Of a stretch of DNA of 64,000 nt, positions 48,869-57,429 are shown piece after piece. The position numbers and the translations under genes were made by a program. How positions within the stretch are numbered: position 1 is the first letter of the stretch; every line of letters begins with the position of its first letter. Location of the stretch: positions 4,974 to 68,973 of the forward strand of contig JAAVHY010000045.1 in the NCBI GenBank assembly GCA_014799485.1, read 5' to 3'. Under the pieces are notes generated by a model. It was not told where the DNA came from, searched no databases, and saw only the letters and a list, made by a program, of their open reading frames with translations. Origin of the DNA: Clostridiales bacterium (GTDB taxonomy: Bacteria; Bacillota_A; Clostridia; Oscillospirales; Oscillospiraceae).

Positions 48869-50107
48869 CTACTCCATTTTCAATTTGACGGCGGCCCGGA
48901 ACCGCTTGCCGCTCTCCTCGGTCACGTACCCCTGAATCTGCAGCAGCGTCAGGGCGGACAGCACCCGCCGGGCTGGGATCTGGGTGCGTTCCACCAGATC
49001 GTCCGCCTGGACCACGCCCCCGTCCAGGGCCAGCAGCAGCTCCCGCTGGTCGTCGGTCAGCTTATCTTTACAATCCGACCAACAGAGATATACCATGTCG
49101 TCCTTGTCTTCTTTGGGCGGCTTTTCTTTTGTGCCGCGGGGCTCCCGGTATTCCGGCACGATGGCCGCGCCCTCCAGGCGCTGCGCCCGCGCCTCCGGGG
49201 ACAGTTCCCGCACAGGCCGCAGTTTGCTGGGGAAGCGCTCCGAAAACTCGCACAGCACGTCGTCCGCCCCCAGGATAAGCTTTGCCGCGCCCTCCTGGAT
49301 CAGACGGTTCGTGCCCTCGCTTTCCGGCGCGTCAATGGGGCCGGGAACGGCGAACACCTCCCGATCCTGGTCCAGCGCGTGGCCCACTGTCAGCAGGGTG
49401 CCGCCGGAGCGGCCGCTCTCCACGGCAATGACGCCCATCGACAGGCCGCTGATGATACGGTTGCGGATGGGGAAATTTGCGCCTTTCGGCTCCGTTCCCG
49501 GCGGATACTCGGAAATCAGCGCCCCTACCGCCGCCACGTCCGCGTACAGATCCTTGTGATACCAGGGATAGACCCGGTCAATACCGCCGCCCAGCACAGA
49601 CACCACCGGCCCGCCTACCTTCAGCGCACCCCGCACGGCGGAGGCGTCGATACCCTCCGCCATACCGGTCACAATAAGCGCGCCCTGCCGCGTGAGCTCA
49701 GCGGACAGCTTGGAGGCCGCCTGTACGCCGTATGGCGTGGCCCTCCGGGTGCCCACCATGGCAATGGCCAGCTCTTCGTCAAAGGCAAACTGCCGTCCCT
49801 TCCAGTAGAGCACCATGGGCGGCTGGTGGATGGCCTTGAGCCGCTCCGGATAGGTGGCGTCCTGGAGGGTAAGCAAGCGGATGCCCAGCCTGTCGCAGTC
49901 TCCCAGGATCTCATCGGCCAGATCCAGCGACTTGTTCATCAGGGAACGGATGGCCGCATCGGGCAGCCCGCCCACCAGCCGGTACGCCTCCTCGTCGGCG
50001 GCGTGTACCAGCTCCGGGGTGCCGAAATACTCCAGCACCCGGATAGCGCTCTGTCCCGCCAGCCCTTTGCGCTGGGTCAGCCAAATCCAATGCTTTAGGT
50101 TAGACAT
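48869..50107 (-). CDS. dprA: DNA processing protein DprA
   Basis: A 412-residue Rossmann-fold protein that loads RecA on incoming single-stranded DNA in transformation. An N-terminal SAM-like region is followed by AIAMVGTRRATPYGVQAA, VTGMAEGIDASAVRGAL, VSVLGGGIDRVYPWYHK, ISEYPPGTEPKGANFPIRN and GGTLLTVGHALDQDREVFAVP, then a C-terminal winged helix (ARRVLSALTLLQIQG). DprA-topA is a common Firmicutes pair. It does not by itself prove natural competence. Confidence 0.95.
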   Translation of the reverse strand: MSNLKHWIWLTQRKGLAGQSAIRVLEYFGTPELVHAADEEAYRLVGGLPDAAIRSLMNKSLDLADEILGDCDRLGIRLLTLQDATYPERLKAIHQPPMVLYWKGRQFAFDEELAIAMVGTRRATPYGVQAASKLSAELTRQGALIVTGMAEGIDASAVRGALKVGGPVVSVLGGGIDRVYPWYHKDLYADVAAVGALISEYPPGTEPKGANFPIRNRIISGLSMGVIAVESGRSGGTLLTVGHALDQDREVFAVPGPIDAPESEGTNRLIQEGAAKLILGADDVLCEFSERFPSKLRPVRELSPEARAQRLEGAAIVPEYREPRGTKEKPPKEDKDDMVYLCWSDCKDKLTDDQRELLLALDGGVVQADDLVERTQIPARRVLSALTLLQIQGYVTEESGKRFRAAVKLKME

Positions 50108-50116
50108 AACAGCCCC

Positions 50117-50896
50117 CTACTCCCATACGTCATCGTTTCGCGCCATCTCCCACAGCACCACGGACGCGGCGACCGCCGCGTTCAGCGACTCGCACCGGGA
50201 GCGCATCGGGATCTTGACCGTCTTTTGGCACAGCTCCAGGGCCTTGTCCGATACGCCCCGGCCCTCACTGCCGATGATCACAGCCGCTTTTTTCAGCGGA
50301 ACCTCCCGTACATCCGCGGTGTCCTCCCGCAGCGCCGCGGCGTACAGCGGGATACCGGCCTGGGCCAGCCTTTCCGCCGCCTCTTCCAGCGTCCCCTCAT
50401 ACGCGGGCAGACGGAACACCGCCCCCATGGTCGCCCGGACCGTCTTGGGATTCCACGGATCGGCACAGCCGTTACACAAAATCAGCCCGTCCGCCCCAAA
50501 AGCGTCAGCTGCGCGCCAAACAGTCCCCACGTTGCCCGGGTCCTGGACGCCATCCAGCAGTAAATACCGTCCGTTCACGATCCGCTCCGGCATGGCAAGT
50601 GACTTTGCTTTGCAGATAAACACGATCCCCTGGGGGCTCTCCGTGTCCGCGATGGAGGAAAGCAGGCTGTCCGCCACCTCTATCACCCTCACATTGGGGG
50701 CAAACTGGGGCAGCGGCACACCTGAAGCACAGATCACAGTCTCCAGCTCTGCCCCCCAGCGCAGGGCCTCGGCCAGCAGTTTTGGCCCCTCCCCCGCAAA
50801 AGCCCCTTCCGAACGGCGGAAAGAGCGGCGGCTGTTCAGCTTGCGCACCCGGCCCAAAAGAGGGTTCGCTTTGCTGGTGATCACTTCCCGCTCCAC
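50117..50896 (-). CDS. TrmH/SpoU family RNA 2'-O-methyltransferase
   Basis: A 259-residue SPOUT methyltransferase. N-terminal substrate-binding domain (VITSKANPLLGRVRKLNSRR) and C-terminal knot with RYLLLDGVQDPGNVGTVWRA, ILCNGCADPWNPKTVRATMG, AAVIIGSEGRGVSD and IPMRSRCESLNAAVAASVVL, the TrmH motifs. Probably a 23S rRNA methylase; target not determinable. GTG at 50896 has GGGAGG seven bases upstream. It lies directly after the lysS terminator and nine bases before dprA. Confidence 0.92.
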   Translation of the reverse strand: MEREVITSKANPLLGRVRKLNSRRSFRRSEGAFAGEGPKLLAEALRWGAELETVICASGVPLPQFAPNVRVIEVADSLLSSIADTESPQGIVFICKAKSLAMPERIVNGRYLLLDGVQDPGNVGTVWRAADAFGADGLILCNGCADPWNPKTVRATMGAVFRLPAYEGTLEEAAERLAQAGIPLYAAALREDTADVREVPLKKAAVIIGSEGRGVSDKALELCQKTVKIPMRSRCESLNAAVAASVVLWEMARNDDVWE

Positions 50897-50921
50897 GATT
50901 TTCCCTCCCTGATCCAATGCG

Positions 50922-50952
50922 CAAAAGCATACCGGCGGGTCTGCCGGTATGC
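50922..50952 (-). terminator. intrinsic terminator after lysS
   Basis: A 10-bp perfect stem (50927-50936 with 50943-50952), six-base loop, followed on the minus strand by TTTTGCGC. Fifteen bases after the lysS stop and before the trmH-like gene. Confidence 0.82.
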
Positions 50953-50967
50953 TTTTGGGGCAAATTC

Positions 50968-52476
50968 TTAATCCAGCGGCTTCATCGTCGGGAACAGCAG
51001 GACCTCCCGGATGGAGTCATTGTTGGTGAGCAGCATCACACATCGGTCAATGCCGATGCCCAGTCCGCCGGTGGGCGGCATACCATATTCCAGCGCGGTG
51101 AGGAAATCCTCGTCCATCATGCCGGCCTCGTCGTCCCCCTTTGCCCGCAGCTCCACCTGCTTCTGGAAGCGCTGGCGCTGGTCGATGGGGTCGTTGAGCT
51201 CGGAGAACGCGTTGCCCATCTCGCTGTGACAGATGAACAGCTCGAACCGCTCGGTGAGCCGGGGATCCGCCGGGGAGCGCTTGGCCAGCGGGGACACGTC
51301 CACCGGGTGCATGGTGATAAAGGTGGGCTGAATGAGCTTGTCCTCCACCCGCTGATCAAACACTTCGTAAAGGGCGTTGCCCCAGGTTTTGTCAGCGGTC
51401 TCCGGCAGCTCCACGCCGATGGACCTGGCTGCGGCCACGGCCTCCTCATCAGAGGTGATCGCCATAAAATCCAGGCCGGTGTACTGCTTCACAGCCTCGT
51501 GCATGGGCAGACGGGGCCAGCCCCGGGTCAGGTCGATCTGCTCCCCCTGCCACTCCACCTGATAGGTGCCCAAGATCTTCTGGGCGGCGGAGGACAGCAA
51601 ATCTTCAAACAGATCCATCATGTCGTTGAAATCGGCGTAAGCCTGATACAGCTCGATGGTGGTGAACTCCGGGTTGTGCCGGTTGTCCATGCCCTCGTTG
51701 CGGAAAATGCGGCCCATCTCGTACACCCGCTCCAGGCCACCCACGATGAGCCGCTTCAGCGGCAGCTCAGTGGCAATGCGCATGTACATGTCGATGTCCA
51801 GGGTGTTGTGATGGGTGATAAAGGGCCGGGCGGTGGCCCCGCCGGAGATGGTGTTGAGCACCGGGGTCTCCACTTCCATGAAGCCCCGGGCATCCATAAA
51901 GTCCCGCACATGCTTGATGAACTGGGAGCGGATCATGAAATTGCGCTTCACGTCCGGGTTGACGATCAAATCCACATACCGCTGGCGGCAGCGGGTCTCC
52001 ACGTCCGTCAGGCCATGGAACTTCTCCGGCAGGGGCAGCAGGGACTTGGACAGCAGGGTGATGGTCTTGGCCTTGATGGAGATCTCGCCCCGCTTGGTGC
52101 GGAATACTTCCCCTTCCACGCCCACGATATCGCCGATGTCGTACTTCTTAAAGGCCGCCAGCGCCTCCTCCCCCACGTCGTCGATGCGCACGTAGAGCTG
52201 GATGCGTCCCGCGCCGTCCTGGAGATCGGAAAACACGGCCTTGCCCATCCCGCGCTTGCTCATGAGCCGGCCCGCCAGCCGGACAGTCTGCCCCTCCAGC
52301 TCTTCAAAACGCCCCTTTACCTCATCGCTGTGGTGGGTGACGTCGAACTTGGTGATGACAAACGGATCCTGTCCCTTTTCCCGCAGGTCGCTGAGCTTGT
52401 CCCGCCGGATCTGGAGCAGCTCGGACAGGGAGGGCTCCTCCTGGACGGCCTGCCGGTCGTTGGTCTGATCAGACAT
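50968..52476 (-). CDS. lysS: lysyl-tRNA synthetase, class II
   Basis: A 502-residue class II enzyme. N-terminal OB-fold anticodon domain (VRLAGRLMSKRGMGKAVFSD), motif 1 near FMEVETPVLNTISGGATARP, motif 2 EMGRIFRNEGMDNRHNPEFT and motif 3 PPTGGLGIGIDRCVMLLT are intact. ATG at 52476 has AAAGGAGAG upstream, shorter than the longest frame. It follows greA by 35 bases, the common greA-lysS order. Confidence 0.97.
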   Translation of the reverse strand: MSDQTNDRQAVQEEPSLSELLQIRRDKLSDLREKGQDPFVITKFDVTHHSDEVKGRFEELEGQTVRLAGRLMSKRGMGKAVFSDLQDGAGRIQLYVRIDDVGEEALAAFKKYDIGDIVGVEGEVFRTKRGEISIKAKTITLLSKSLLPLPEKFHGLTDVETRCRQRYVDLIVNPDVKRNFMIRSQFIKHVRDFMDARGFMEVETPVLNTISGGATARPFITHHNTLDIDMYMRIATELPLKRLIVGGLERVYEMGRIFRNEGMDNRHNPEFTTIELYQAYADFNDMMDLFEDLLSSAAQKILGTYQVEWQGEQIDLTRGWPRLPMHEAVKQYTGLDFMAITSDEEAVAAARSIGVELPETADKTWGNALYEVFDQRVEDKLIQPTFITMHPVDVSPLAKRSPADPRLTERFELFICHSEMGNAFSELNDPIDQRQRFQKQVELRAKGDDEAGMMDEDFLTALEYGMPPTGGLGIGIDRCVMLLTNNDSIREVLLFPTMKPLD

Positions 52477-52511
52477 TGATGTTCTCTCCTTTATCTCTTG
52501 ACCGGCCGCCC

Positions 52512-52985
52512 TCATCGCTGGATGGCGGCCACCTCGTATTCGATGTTGCCCGCGGGGGCCTCTACCACAGCGATATCGCCGATGGCTTTGCCCAGCAGGG
52601 CTTTGCCGAAGGGGGACTCCTCAGAGATACGGCCGTTCATGGGATCCGCCTCTTGGGAGCCTACCACCTGATAGGTCTCCTCTTCCCCTGTGACAACGTC
52701 CCTTACCGTGATCCGGCTGCCCATACGCACCGTGTTGGGGTCTTCGTCGTGCTCTTCGATCACCACACAGTTGGCCAGGATGTTCTCCAGCTCGGCGATG
52801 CGGGAATAGAGCTTGCCCTGCTCGTTCTTCGCCTCGTCATATTCGCTGTTCTCCGACAGGTCGCCGAAGGAGCGGGCCTCTTTGATGAGGTCGGCCACCT
52901 CCTTCTCGCGCACGGTCTTGAGATAGGTCAGCTCTTTTTTCAGTTCCTCCAGACGCTCGGCGCTCAGCTTGAATTCCTTGGCCAT
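52512..52985 (-). CDS. greA: transcription elongation factor GreA
   Basis: A 157-residue factor that rescues backtracked RNA polymerase. The coiled coil covers residues 1-75 (SAERLEELKKELTYLKTVRE, SFGDLSENSEYDEAKNEQG with the acidic tip), and the C-terminal FKBP-like domain contains YQVVGSQEADPMNGRISEES and GKALLGKAIGD. Normal length. A fully consensus promoter lies 52 bases upstream. Confidence 0.97.
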   Translation of the reverse strand: MAKEFKLSAERLEELKKELTYLKTVREKEVADLIKEARSFGDLSENSEYDEAKNEQGKLYSRIAELENILANCVVIEEHDEDPNTVRMGSRITVRDVVTGEEETYQVVGSQEADPMNGRISEESPFGKALLGKAIGDIAVVEAPAGNIEYEVAAIQR

Positions 52986-53036
52986 CTTTGCCTCATCCTT
53001 TCTTCCTCCGCATTACCGCGGCAGTTGTTCTAAGGA

Positions 53037-53065
53037 ATTATAGATATTTTATCCGTCTTTGTCAA
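53037..53065 (-). promoter_or_regulatory. consensus sigma-A promoter of greA-lysS
   Basis: Minus strand TTGACA (53065-53060), 17-base spacer, TATAAT (53042-53037): exact consensus in both boxes, the strongest promoter I see in the window. Confidence 0.93.
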
Positions 53066-53095
53066 GTGGTTCCAGGACATCGAAAGCACAATCGG

Positions 53096-53518
53096 TCATT
53101 TTTTCCGGCCAGACGCCCGCTTTTTCCGTTTTCCGCCCCCGATCAGTCCCGCCAGCGCGCCGCCGCACAGGCAGCCTGCCAGCTCGATCAGGGCCTGGGC
53201 CCCCAGCTCCAGGGCATCGCTCATCAGCAGGCCCACGGCCAAAATCAGCAGGTAGCATACCGCCCCGGTGGCAAGCCCTCCCAGCAGGCGCCGGGACTTC
53301 CAGCGGACGCAGGCCAGCAGCCCTCCCAAAAAGCAGCCCAATACGCAGGCCGCCGCCGTCACCTGGGGCGCGGCGTCCTCCTTCAAGATACCCTTCGACA
53401 CCGCCAGCGCGCCCAGCAGCAGGATCACCAGCTCCACGCCCAGGGCCAGCAGTCCGCCCAACGCCACCCCTGTGGCCATCTGCACCGCGTTGTTCCCCTG
53501 AGCCTCGGCCTTACCCAT
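53096..53518 (-). CDS. TIGR04086 family membrane protein
   Basis: A 140-residue protein with four membrane helices (MATGVALGGLLALGVELVIL, VTAAACVLGCFLGGLLACVR, GGLATGAVCYLLILAVGLLM, ALIELAGCLCGGALAGLI) and a very basic C-terminus (GGGKRKKRASGRKK). It matches the TIGR04086 family of Firmicutes, which often sits after yajC and has unknown function. ATG at 53518 has a GGGGTG ribosome site that lies inside a 21-bp hairpin (53521-53569). Confidence 0.82.
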   Translation of the reverse strand: MGKAEAQGNNAVQMATGVALGGLLALGVELVILLLGALAVSKGILKEDAAPQVTAAACVLGCFLGGLLACVRWKSRRLLGGLATGAVCYLLILAVGLLMSDALELGAQALIELAGCLCGGALAGLIGGGKRKKRASGRKK

Positions 53519-53520
53519 AA

Positions 53521-53569
53521 AAGCACCCCTTTTCACATGGTTTCTATACCATATGCAAAAGGGGTGCTT
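53521..53569 (-). terminator. long hairpin between yajC and the TIGR04086 gene, covering its ribosome site
   Basis: A 13-bp perfect stem (53521-53533 with 53557-53569) continued by an 8-bp inner stem (53534-53541 with 53548-53555) and a six-base loop. On the minus transcript it ends in TTTTATGG: the Ts and the ATG belong to the next gene. It can act as yajC terminator or as a translational lock. Confidence 0.75.
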
Positions 53570-53581
53570 GCCATTCCTGGA

Positions 53582-53941
53582 TTATTTGTCAGACTTCTTG
53601 CCCTTTTTCTCTTCCTTTTCCGGCATGGGGGCTTCCTCGGTGCTCTGGGTGCCCTTGCTGGAAATGGCCCACTTGGTGAACTCTATCCGGACCCGGTCGG
53701 CGCCGGTCTCAAGGACGACGGTCTGGTCCTTCACGGCGCAGATCGTGCCTACGATGCCGCCGATGGTGGTGATGGTGTCGCCCACCTTCAAGCTGCTGCG
53801 CATTTCGTCAGCTGCTTTCTTTTTCTTATTTTCGGGACGGATAAGCAGGAAGTAGAAGACGGCGATCATCACCACGATCATGAGAAGTGATGGGAACATG
53901 GACACACTTTCGGGCGCCGCGGCGGCGGACAGAATAAACAT
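53582..53941 (-). CDS. yajC: preprotein translocase subunit YajC
   Basis: A 119-residue membrane protein associated with SecDF. After a short outside N-terminus (MFILSAAAAPESVSMF), one helix (SLLMIVVMIAVFYFLLIRPE) leads into the cytoplasmic domain with KVGDTITTIGGIVGTI, the YajC signature. A Lys/Glu-rich tail ends it. ATG at 53941 has TGGAGG upstream. It follows tgt, as in many bacteria, and has its own promoter. Confidence 0.93.
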   Translation of the reverse strand: MFILSAAAAPESVSMFPSLLMIVVMIAVFYFLLIRPENKKKKAADEMRSSLKVGDTITTIGGIVGTICAVKDQTVVLETGADRVRIEFTKWAISSKGTQSTEEAPMPEKEEKKGKKSDK

Positions 53942-53990
53942 GATGGTTCCTCCAATATCAAGATGTAGACTGCTGCGGGGCATTATAAAG

Positions 53991-54019
53991 ATTATAGCGG
54001 AAACGGCTGGTAAAGACAA
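53991..54019 (-). promoter_or_regulatory. sigma-A promoter of yajC
   Basis: Minus strand TTGTCT (54019-54014), 17-base spacer, perfect TATAAT (53996-53991), inside the 97-base tgt-yajC gap, giving a leader of about 40 bases. Confidence 0.8.
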
Positions 54020-54038
54020 GCCCTTTTCAAAATATATT

Positions 54039-55172
54039 TCAATCCGCCCGCCCCGCCAGCCGCTGGGAGTACTCCGAACGGAACGCGGCAAACTGTCCGC
54101 CGTCCAGGGCGTCCCGGATGCGCCGCAGCAGGTCGTTGTAGAAATAGAGGTTGTGCATCACCGCCAGCCGCATGGCCAGCATCTCCCCCGCCACGAACAG
54201 ATGGCGCAGATAGGCCCGGGAGAAGTTCCGGCACACCGGGCAGCCGCAGTTGGGGTCAATGGGCCGGTCATCCAGCTTGAAGCGCTCATTCTTGAGGTTC
54301 AGCGCCCCTTGCCAGGTGAACAGCTTGCCATGACGGGCGTTGCGGGCGGGCATGACGCAGTCGAAGAAGTCGATCCCACGGGCCACCCCCTCGATGATGT
54401 TGGATGGCGTCCCCACCCCCATCAGATACCGGGGCTTGTCCGCGGGCATATGGGGCTCCACCGCCTCGATGATGCGGTACATCACCTCGGTGGGCTCTCC
54501 CACCGCCAGACCGCCGATGGCGTAGCCGCCGCAGGGAATTTTCGCCGTCTCCTTCATGTGCCACACCCGCAGATCCTCGTAGGTGGCCCCCTGGTTGATG
54601 CCGAACAGCACCTGTCCCGGGTTGACGCAATCAGGCAGGGCGTTCAGCCGGTCATGTTCCGTCTTGCACCGCTCCAGCCAGCGCAGGGTCCGCTCACAGG
54701 ACGCCTTGGCATAGTCGTAGGGGGCGGGGTTCTCCACGCACTCGTCGAAGGCCATGGCCACGTCGCTGCCCAGGTTGGACTGGATGCGCATGGACTCCTC
54801 CGGCCCCATGAAAATGCGTTTGCCATCGATGTGGGAGGAGAAGGTGACCCCCTCCTCCGTGATCTTCCGCAGCCCCGCCAGGGAGAACACCTGGAACCCG
54901 CCGGAGTCGGTGAGCATGGGGCCGTCCCACCGCATGAACCTGTGGAGGCCCCCCATCTGCCGCACCACATCGTCGCCGGGGCGCAGGTGGAGATGGTAGG
55001 TGTTGGACAGCTCGATCTGGCAGCCGATCTCCTTCAGGTCAAAGGCGGACAGCGCCCCCTTGATGGCCCCCTGGGTGCCCACGTTCATAAACACCGGGGT
55101 CTGCGCCACGCCGTGGGGGCAGGTGAATTCCCCACGGCGGGCCGCACCCTCGGTTTTGATCACTCGAAACAC
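54039..55172 (-). CDS. tgt: tRNA-guanine transglycosylase (queuine tRNA-ribosyltransferase)
   Basis: A 377-residue TIM-barrel enzyme exchanging guanine 34 of GUN-anticodon tRNAs for preQ1. DSGGFQVFSLAGLRKI contains an active-site Asp, GIDFFDCVMPARNARHGKLFT the nucleophile, and the zinc site is CGCPVCRNF plus a His 26 residues on. The start is uncertain: GTG at 55172 gives the usual VFRVIKTEGAARRGEF opening, five bases after the ridA stop; GTG at 55196 would add eight residues. The queA and queC-F genes are not in the window. Confidence 0.95.
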   Translation of the reverse strand: MFRVIKTEGAARRGEFTCPHGVAQTPVFMNVGTQGAIKGALSAFDLKEIGCQIELSNTYHLHLRPGDDVVRQMGGLHRFMRWDGPMLTDSGGFQVFSLAGLRKITEEGVTFSSHIDGKRIFMGPEESMRIQSNLGSDVAMAFDECVENPAPYDYAKASCERTLRWLERCKTEHDRLNALPDCVNPGQVLFGINQGATYEDLRVWHMKETAKIPCGGYAIGGLAVGEPTEVMYRIIEAVEPHMPADKPRYLMGVGTPSNIIEGVARGIDFFDCVMPARNARHGKLFTWQGALNLKNERFKLDDRPIDPNCGCPVCRNFSRAYLRHLFVAGEMLAMRLAVMHNLYFYNDLLRRIRDALDGGQFAAFRSEYSQRLAGRAD

Positions 55173-55177
55173 GGCGT

Positions 55178-55555
55178 TTAGAATGCCGCGACGCACTCGA
55201 TCTCCACCCGCGCGTCCTTGGGCAGCGCGGCAACCTGGTAGGCGGCCCGGGCGGGATAGGGCGCGGTGAAGAACTCGGCGTACACCTCGTTCATGGCGCC
55301 AAAGTCGGCGATATCCTTGAGCATGACGGTGGTCTTGACCACGTGGGACATATCCAGCCCATCCGCCGCCAGGATATTCTTGATGTTGGTGAGGGACTGG
55401 CGGGTCTGGGCCGCGATGTCCTCACCGGCGAAGGCCCCGGTGGCGGGGTCGATGGGAAGCTGGCCGGACACGTAGACCACATTCCCCCAGCGGACAGCCT
55501 GGGAATAGGGGCCGATGGCGGCGGGGGCGTTGTCGGTATGGATGGCTTTGTTCAT
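55178..55555 (-). CDS. ridA: RidA family enamine/imine deaminase
   Basis: A 125-residue trimeric protein of the Rid (YjgF/YER057c) family, which hydrolyses reactive 2-aminoacrylate formed by PLP dehydratases. Visible marks: PAAIGPYSQAVRWGNVVYVSGQ, QTRQSLTNIKNILAADG, and C-terminal AAYQVAALPKDARVEIEC with the catalytic Arg in the conserved position. ATG at 55555; a TTG nine bases upstream is possible. Confidence 0.94.
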   Translation of the reverse strand: MNKAIHTDNAPAAIGPYSQAVRWGNVVYVSGQLPIDPATGAFAGEDIAAQTRQSLTNIKNILAADGLDMSHVVKTTVMLKDIADFGAMNEVYAEFFTAPYPARAAYQVAALPKDARVEIECVAAF

Positions 55556-55572
55556 GATGATCAACTCTCCTT

Positions 55573-56451
55573 TTATCGCAATTCAACGGTGTATTTCAGC
55601 TTCTTCTCCCCACCAGGGGCGAGGCGGATGACGTGGGGCTTGTCGGCAAATTCACCGCTCTCCCCTTCCACCGCGGCGCAGCCGTGCCAGGGCTCCAGGC
55701 AGATATAGGGGGCGTTGACGTTCGCCATGGTCCAGAACGCGATCATGGGGAACTCGCCAAAATCCATATAAACGCCCCGGCCGCCGTCCTTGTGGCGGAG
55801 GGTCACCCCCTTGGAGCGCAGGCCCTCAAAGATGATGGTGTCCAGCCGGTCAAATATTGCATGATCCAGGGCAATGGTATCGGTGTGATCCAGGATGTGC
55901 TCCCGCCGGGCAGTCATATGCCCCTGGGCGCTGGGCACGATGGACTGGGCGTCCTCCACCTCGTCAAACACCAGGCGGTAGTCCTCAAACCGCTCGCCTT
56001 CCCGCAGGGGGCAGTTGATGCCGGTGTGGCCGCCCACGCAGAACAGCAGATCCTCGCTGCCGGGGTTCTGCGTCTCGAACTGGGTATAAAACCCGTTGTC
56101 GGTGAGCTGGTGCCGTATCCGAAGCACAAAATGGTAGGGATAGCACGCCAGCGTTTCCGGCGAGTCCCGCAGCTCCAGCACGGCGTAGTCCTCCCCCTGC
56201 TCCGCCACCGTAAACTCGCTCTGGCGGGCAAAGCCGTGGCGGCCCATCTCATAAGCCTTGCCGTCCACGGACACCTTCCCGTCCACCAGGTTGCCCACTA
56301 CGGGGAACAGGTTCGGGTTGCGCCCCGGCCAATATTTGGGGTCGCCGCCCCAGATATATTCGGTCCCCTGCTCGTCCCGGAAGGACACCAGCTCGCCGCC
56401 TTTTGTCTCAACGGCGGCGGTGCAGGCTCCCCGCTTCAGTTCGATCCTCAT
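55573..56451 (-). CDS. aldose 1-epimerase family protein
   Basis: A 292-residue galactose-mutarotase-like beta-sandwich protein. GGDPKYWPGRNPNLFPVVGN, CVGGHTGINCPL, and YICLEPWHGCAAVEGESGEF fit the LacX/YeaD-type branch rather than GalM itself; catalytic His and Glu candidates are in GGHTG and CLEPW. Likely substrate is a phosphosugar or free aldose, not determinable. ATG at 56451 has AAAGGAGGAG upstream. Twenty-eight bases follow the nucleotidyltransferase stop. Confidence 0.87.
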   Translation of the reverse strand: MRIELKRGACTAAVETKGGELVSFRDEQGTEYIWGGDPKYWPGRNPNLFPVVGNLVDGKVSVDGKAYEMGRHGFARQSEFTVAEQGEDYAVLELRDSPETLACYPYHFVLRIRHQLTDNGFYTQFETQNPGSEDLLFCVGGHTGINCPLREGERFEDYRLVFDEVEDAQSIVPSAQGHMTARREHILDHTDTIALDHAIFDRLDTIIFEGLRSKGVTLRHKDGGRGVYMDFGEFPMIAFWTMANVNAPYICLEPWHGCAAVEGESGEFADKPHVIRLAPGGEKKLKYTVELR

Positions 56452-56479
56452 CGTCTGCTCCTCCTTTAATTTGATCCGT

Positions 56480-57400
56480 TCAGCCTTCCGGCCACAGCTC
56501 ATCCGGGTACAGCCCCGCCTCGGTCATGGCCGCGATGGCCGCGGTGACGGTGGGCTTGTCCTCCCGGTAGGTGACGCCGTACCATTTATCCTCGCTGACC
56601 AGCACCTGCACCCTGGCCCTGCCAAGGAGCTGGTTCACCACGCTGGGCAGGAAATACTCCCCCTTCAGCGGGTTTTCCGCCAGCGCCTGATCCAAAAACG
56701 CCGGGAACCGGGCCTCTGCCTCGTCCAGGAAGCTCCGCTGGAAACCCCACATGTTCATGGACACCACGGTGTCCCCGGCGATGGGCGTCCAGGTCTGGCC
56801 GCCGTCCTCGGAATAACGGCCATCCTCCCCCTCCTTTTCGATGCAGGTGCGCTCATGGATGCTGCAAAGCGTCCAGTCCGGGTCCATAGCGCAAACTCCC
56901 CGGGCCACGGAACCATTCTCCGTCACCGTATTTCTCAGCCGGTAGCCCACCATGGCGTACTCATACACATCCCCATCCGGATGGGTGAGCAGATAGTCAT
57001 AGATGAGCTTGTACGCCTCCGGGCCGTAGTAGTCGTCGGCGTTGATGATGGCGAAGGGGCCGTCCACCACGTGCCGGGCCGCCAGCGCCGCCTGGGCGGT
57101 GCCCCAGGGCTTCACCCGGCCCTCCGGGATGGAGTAGCCGTCAGGCAGGTCGTCCATGCGCTGGAACACATATTTCACATCCATATGCCGCTCTACGCGG
57201 CGGCCCACCCGGGCCTTGAACTCCTCCTCGATCTCCTTCTTGATGACGAACACCACCGTCTCAAATCCCGCCCGGTGCGCGTCGTACATGGAGTAGTCCA
57301 GGATCACCTGATCATGGTTCCCCACCGGATCCAGCTGCTTCAGGCCGCCGTACCGGCTGCCCATACCTGCGGCCATGATCACCAAAACAGGCTTTTTCAT
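56480..57400 (-). CDS. sugar-nucleotidyltransferase family protein
   Basis: A 306-residue NTP-transferase. The N-terminal signature VLVIMAAGMGSRYGGLKQLD, followed by VFVIKKEIEEEFKARVG, then GTAQAALAARHVVDGPFAIINADDYYG with the metal-binding Asp, identify the alpha-D-glucose-1-phosphate nucleotidyltransferase superfamily. The C-terminus (WYGVTYREDKPTVTAAIAAM) is that of a family commonly annotated only generally. The sugar is unknown; the neighbouring epimerase suggests cell-surface or storage sugar metabolism. Confidence 0.85.
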   Translation of the reverse strand: MKKPVLVIMAAGMGSRYGGLKQLDPVGNHDQVILDYSMYDAHRAGFETVVFVIKKEIEEEFKARVGRRVERHMDVKYVFQRMDDLPDGYSIPEGRVKPWGTAQAALAARHVVDGPFAIINADDYYGPEAYKLIYDYLLTHPDGDVYEYAMVGYRLRNTVTENGSVARGVCAMDPDWTLCSIHERTCIEKEGEDGRYSEDGGQTWTPIAGDTVVSMNMWGFQRSFLDEAEARFPAFLDQALAENPLKGEYFLPSVVNQLLGRARVQVLVSEDKWYGVTYREDKPTVTAAIAAMTEAGLYPDELWPEG

Positions 57401-57429
57401 CGCTCATCTCTCCTATTTATGTTATTTTC

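Noticed and set aside
46236..48935. 899-codon plus-strand open frame opposite topA
   Set aside because: Antisense shadow of topA; low-complexity Leu/Gly/His composition and it also crosses the end of the small 84-residue gene in another frame.
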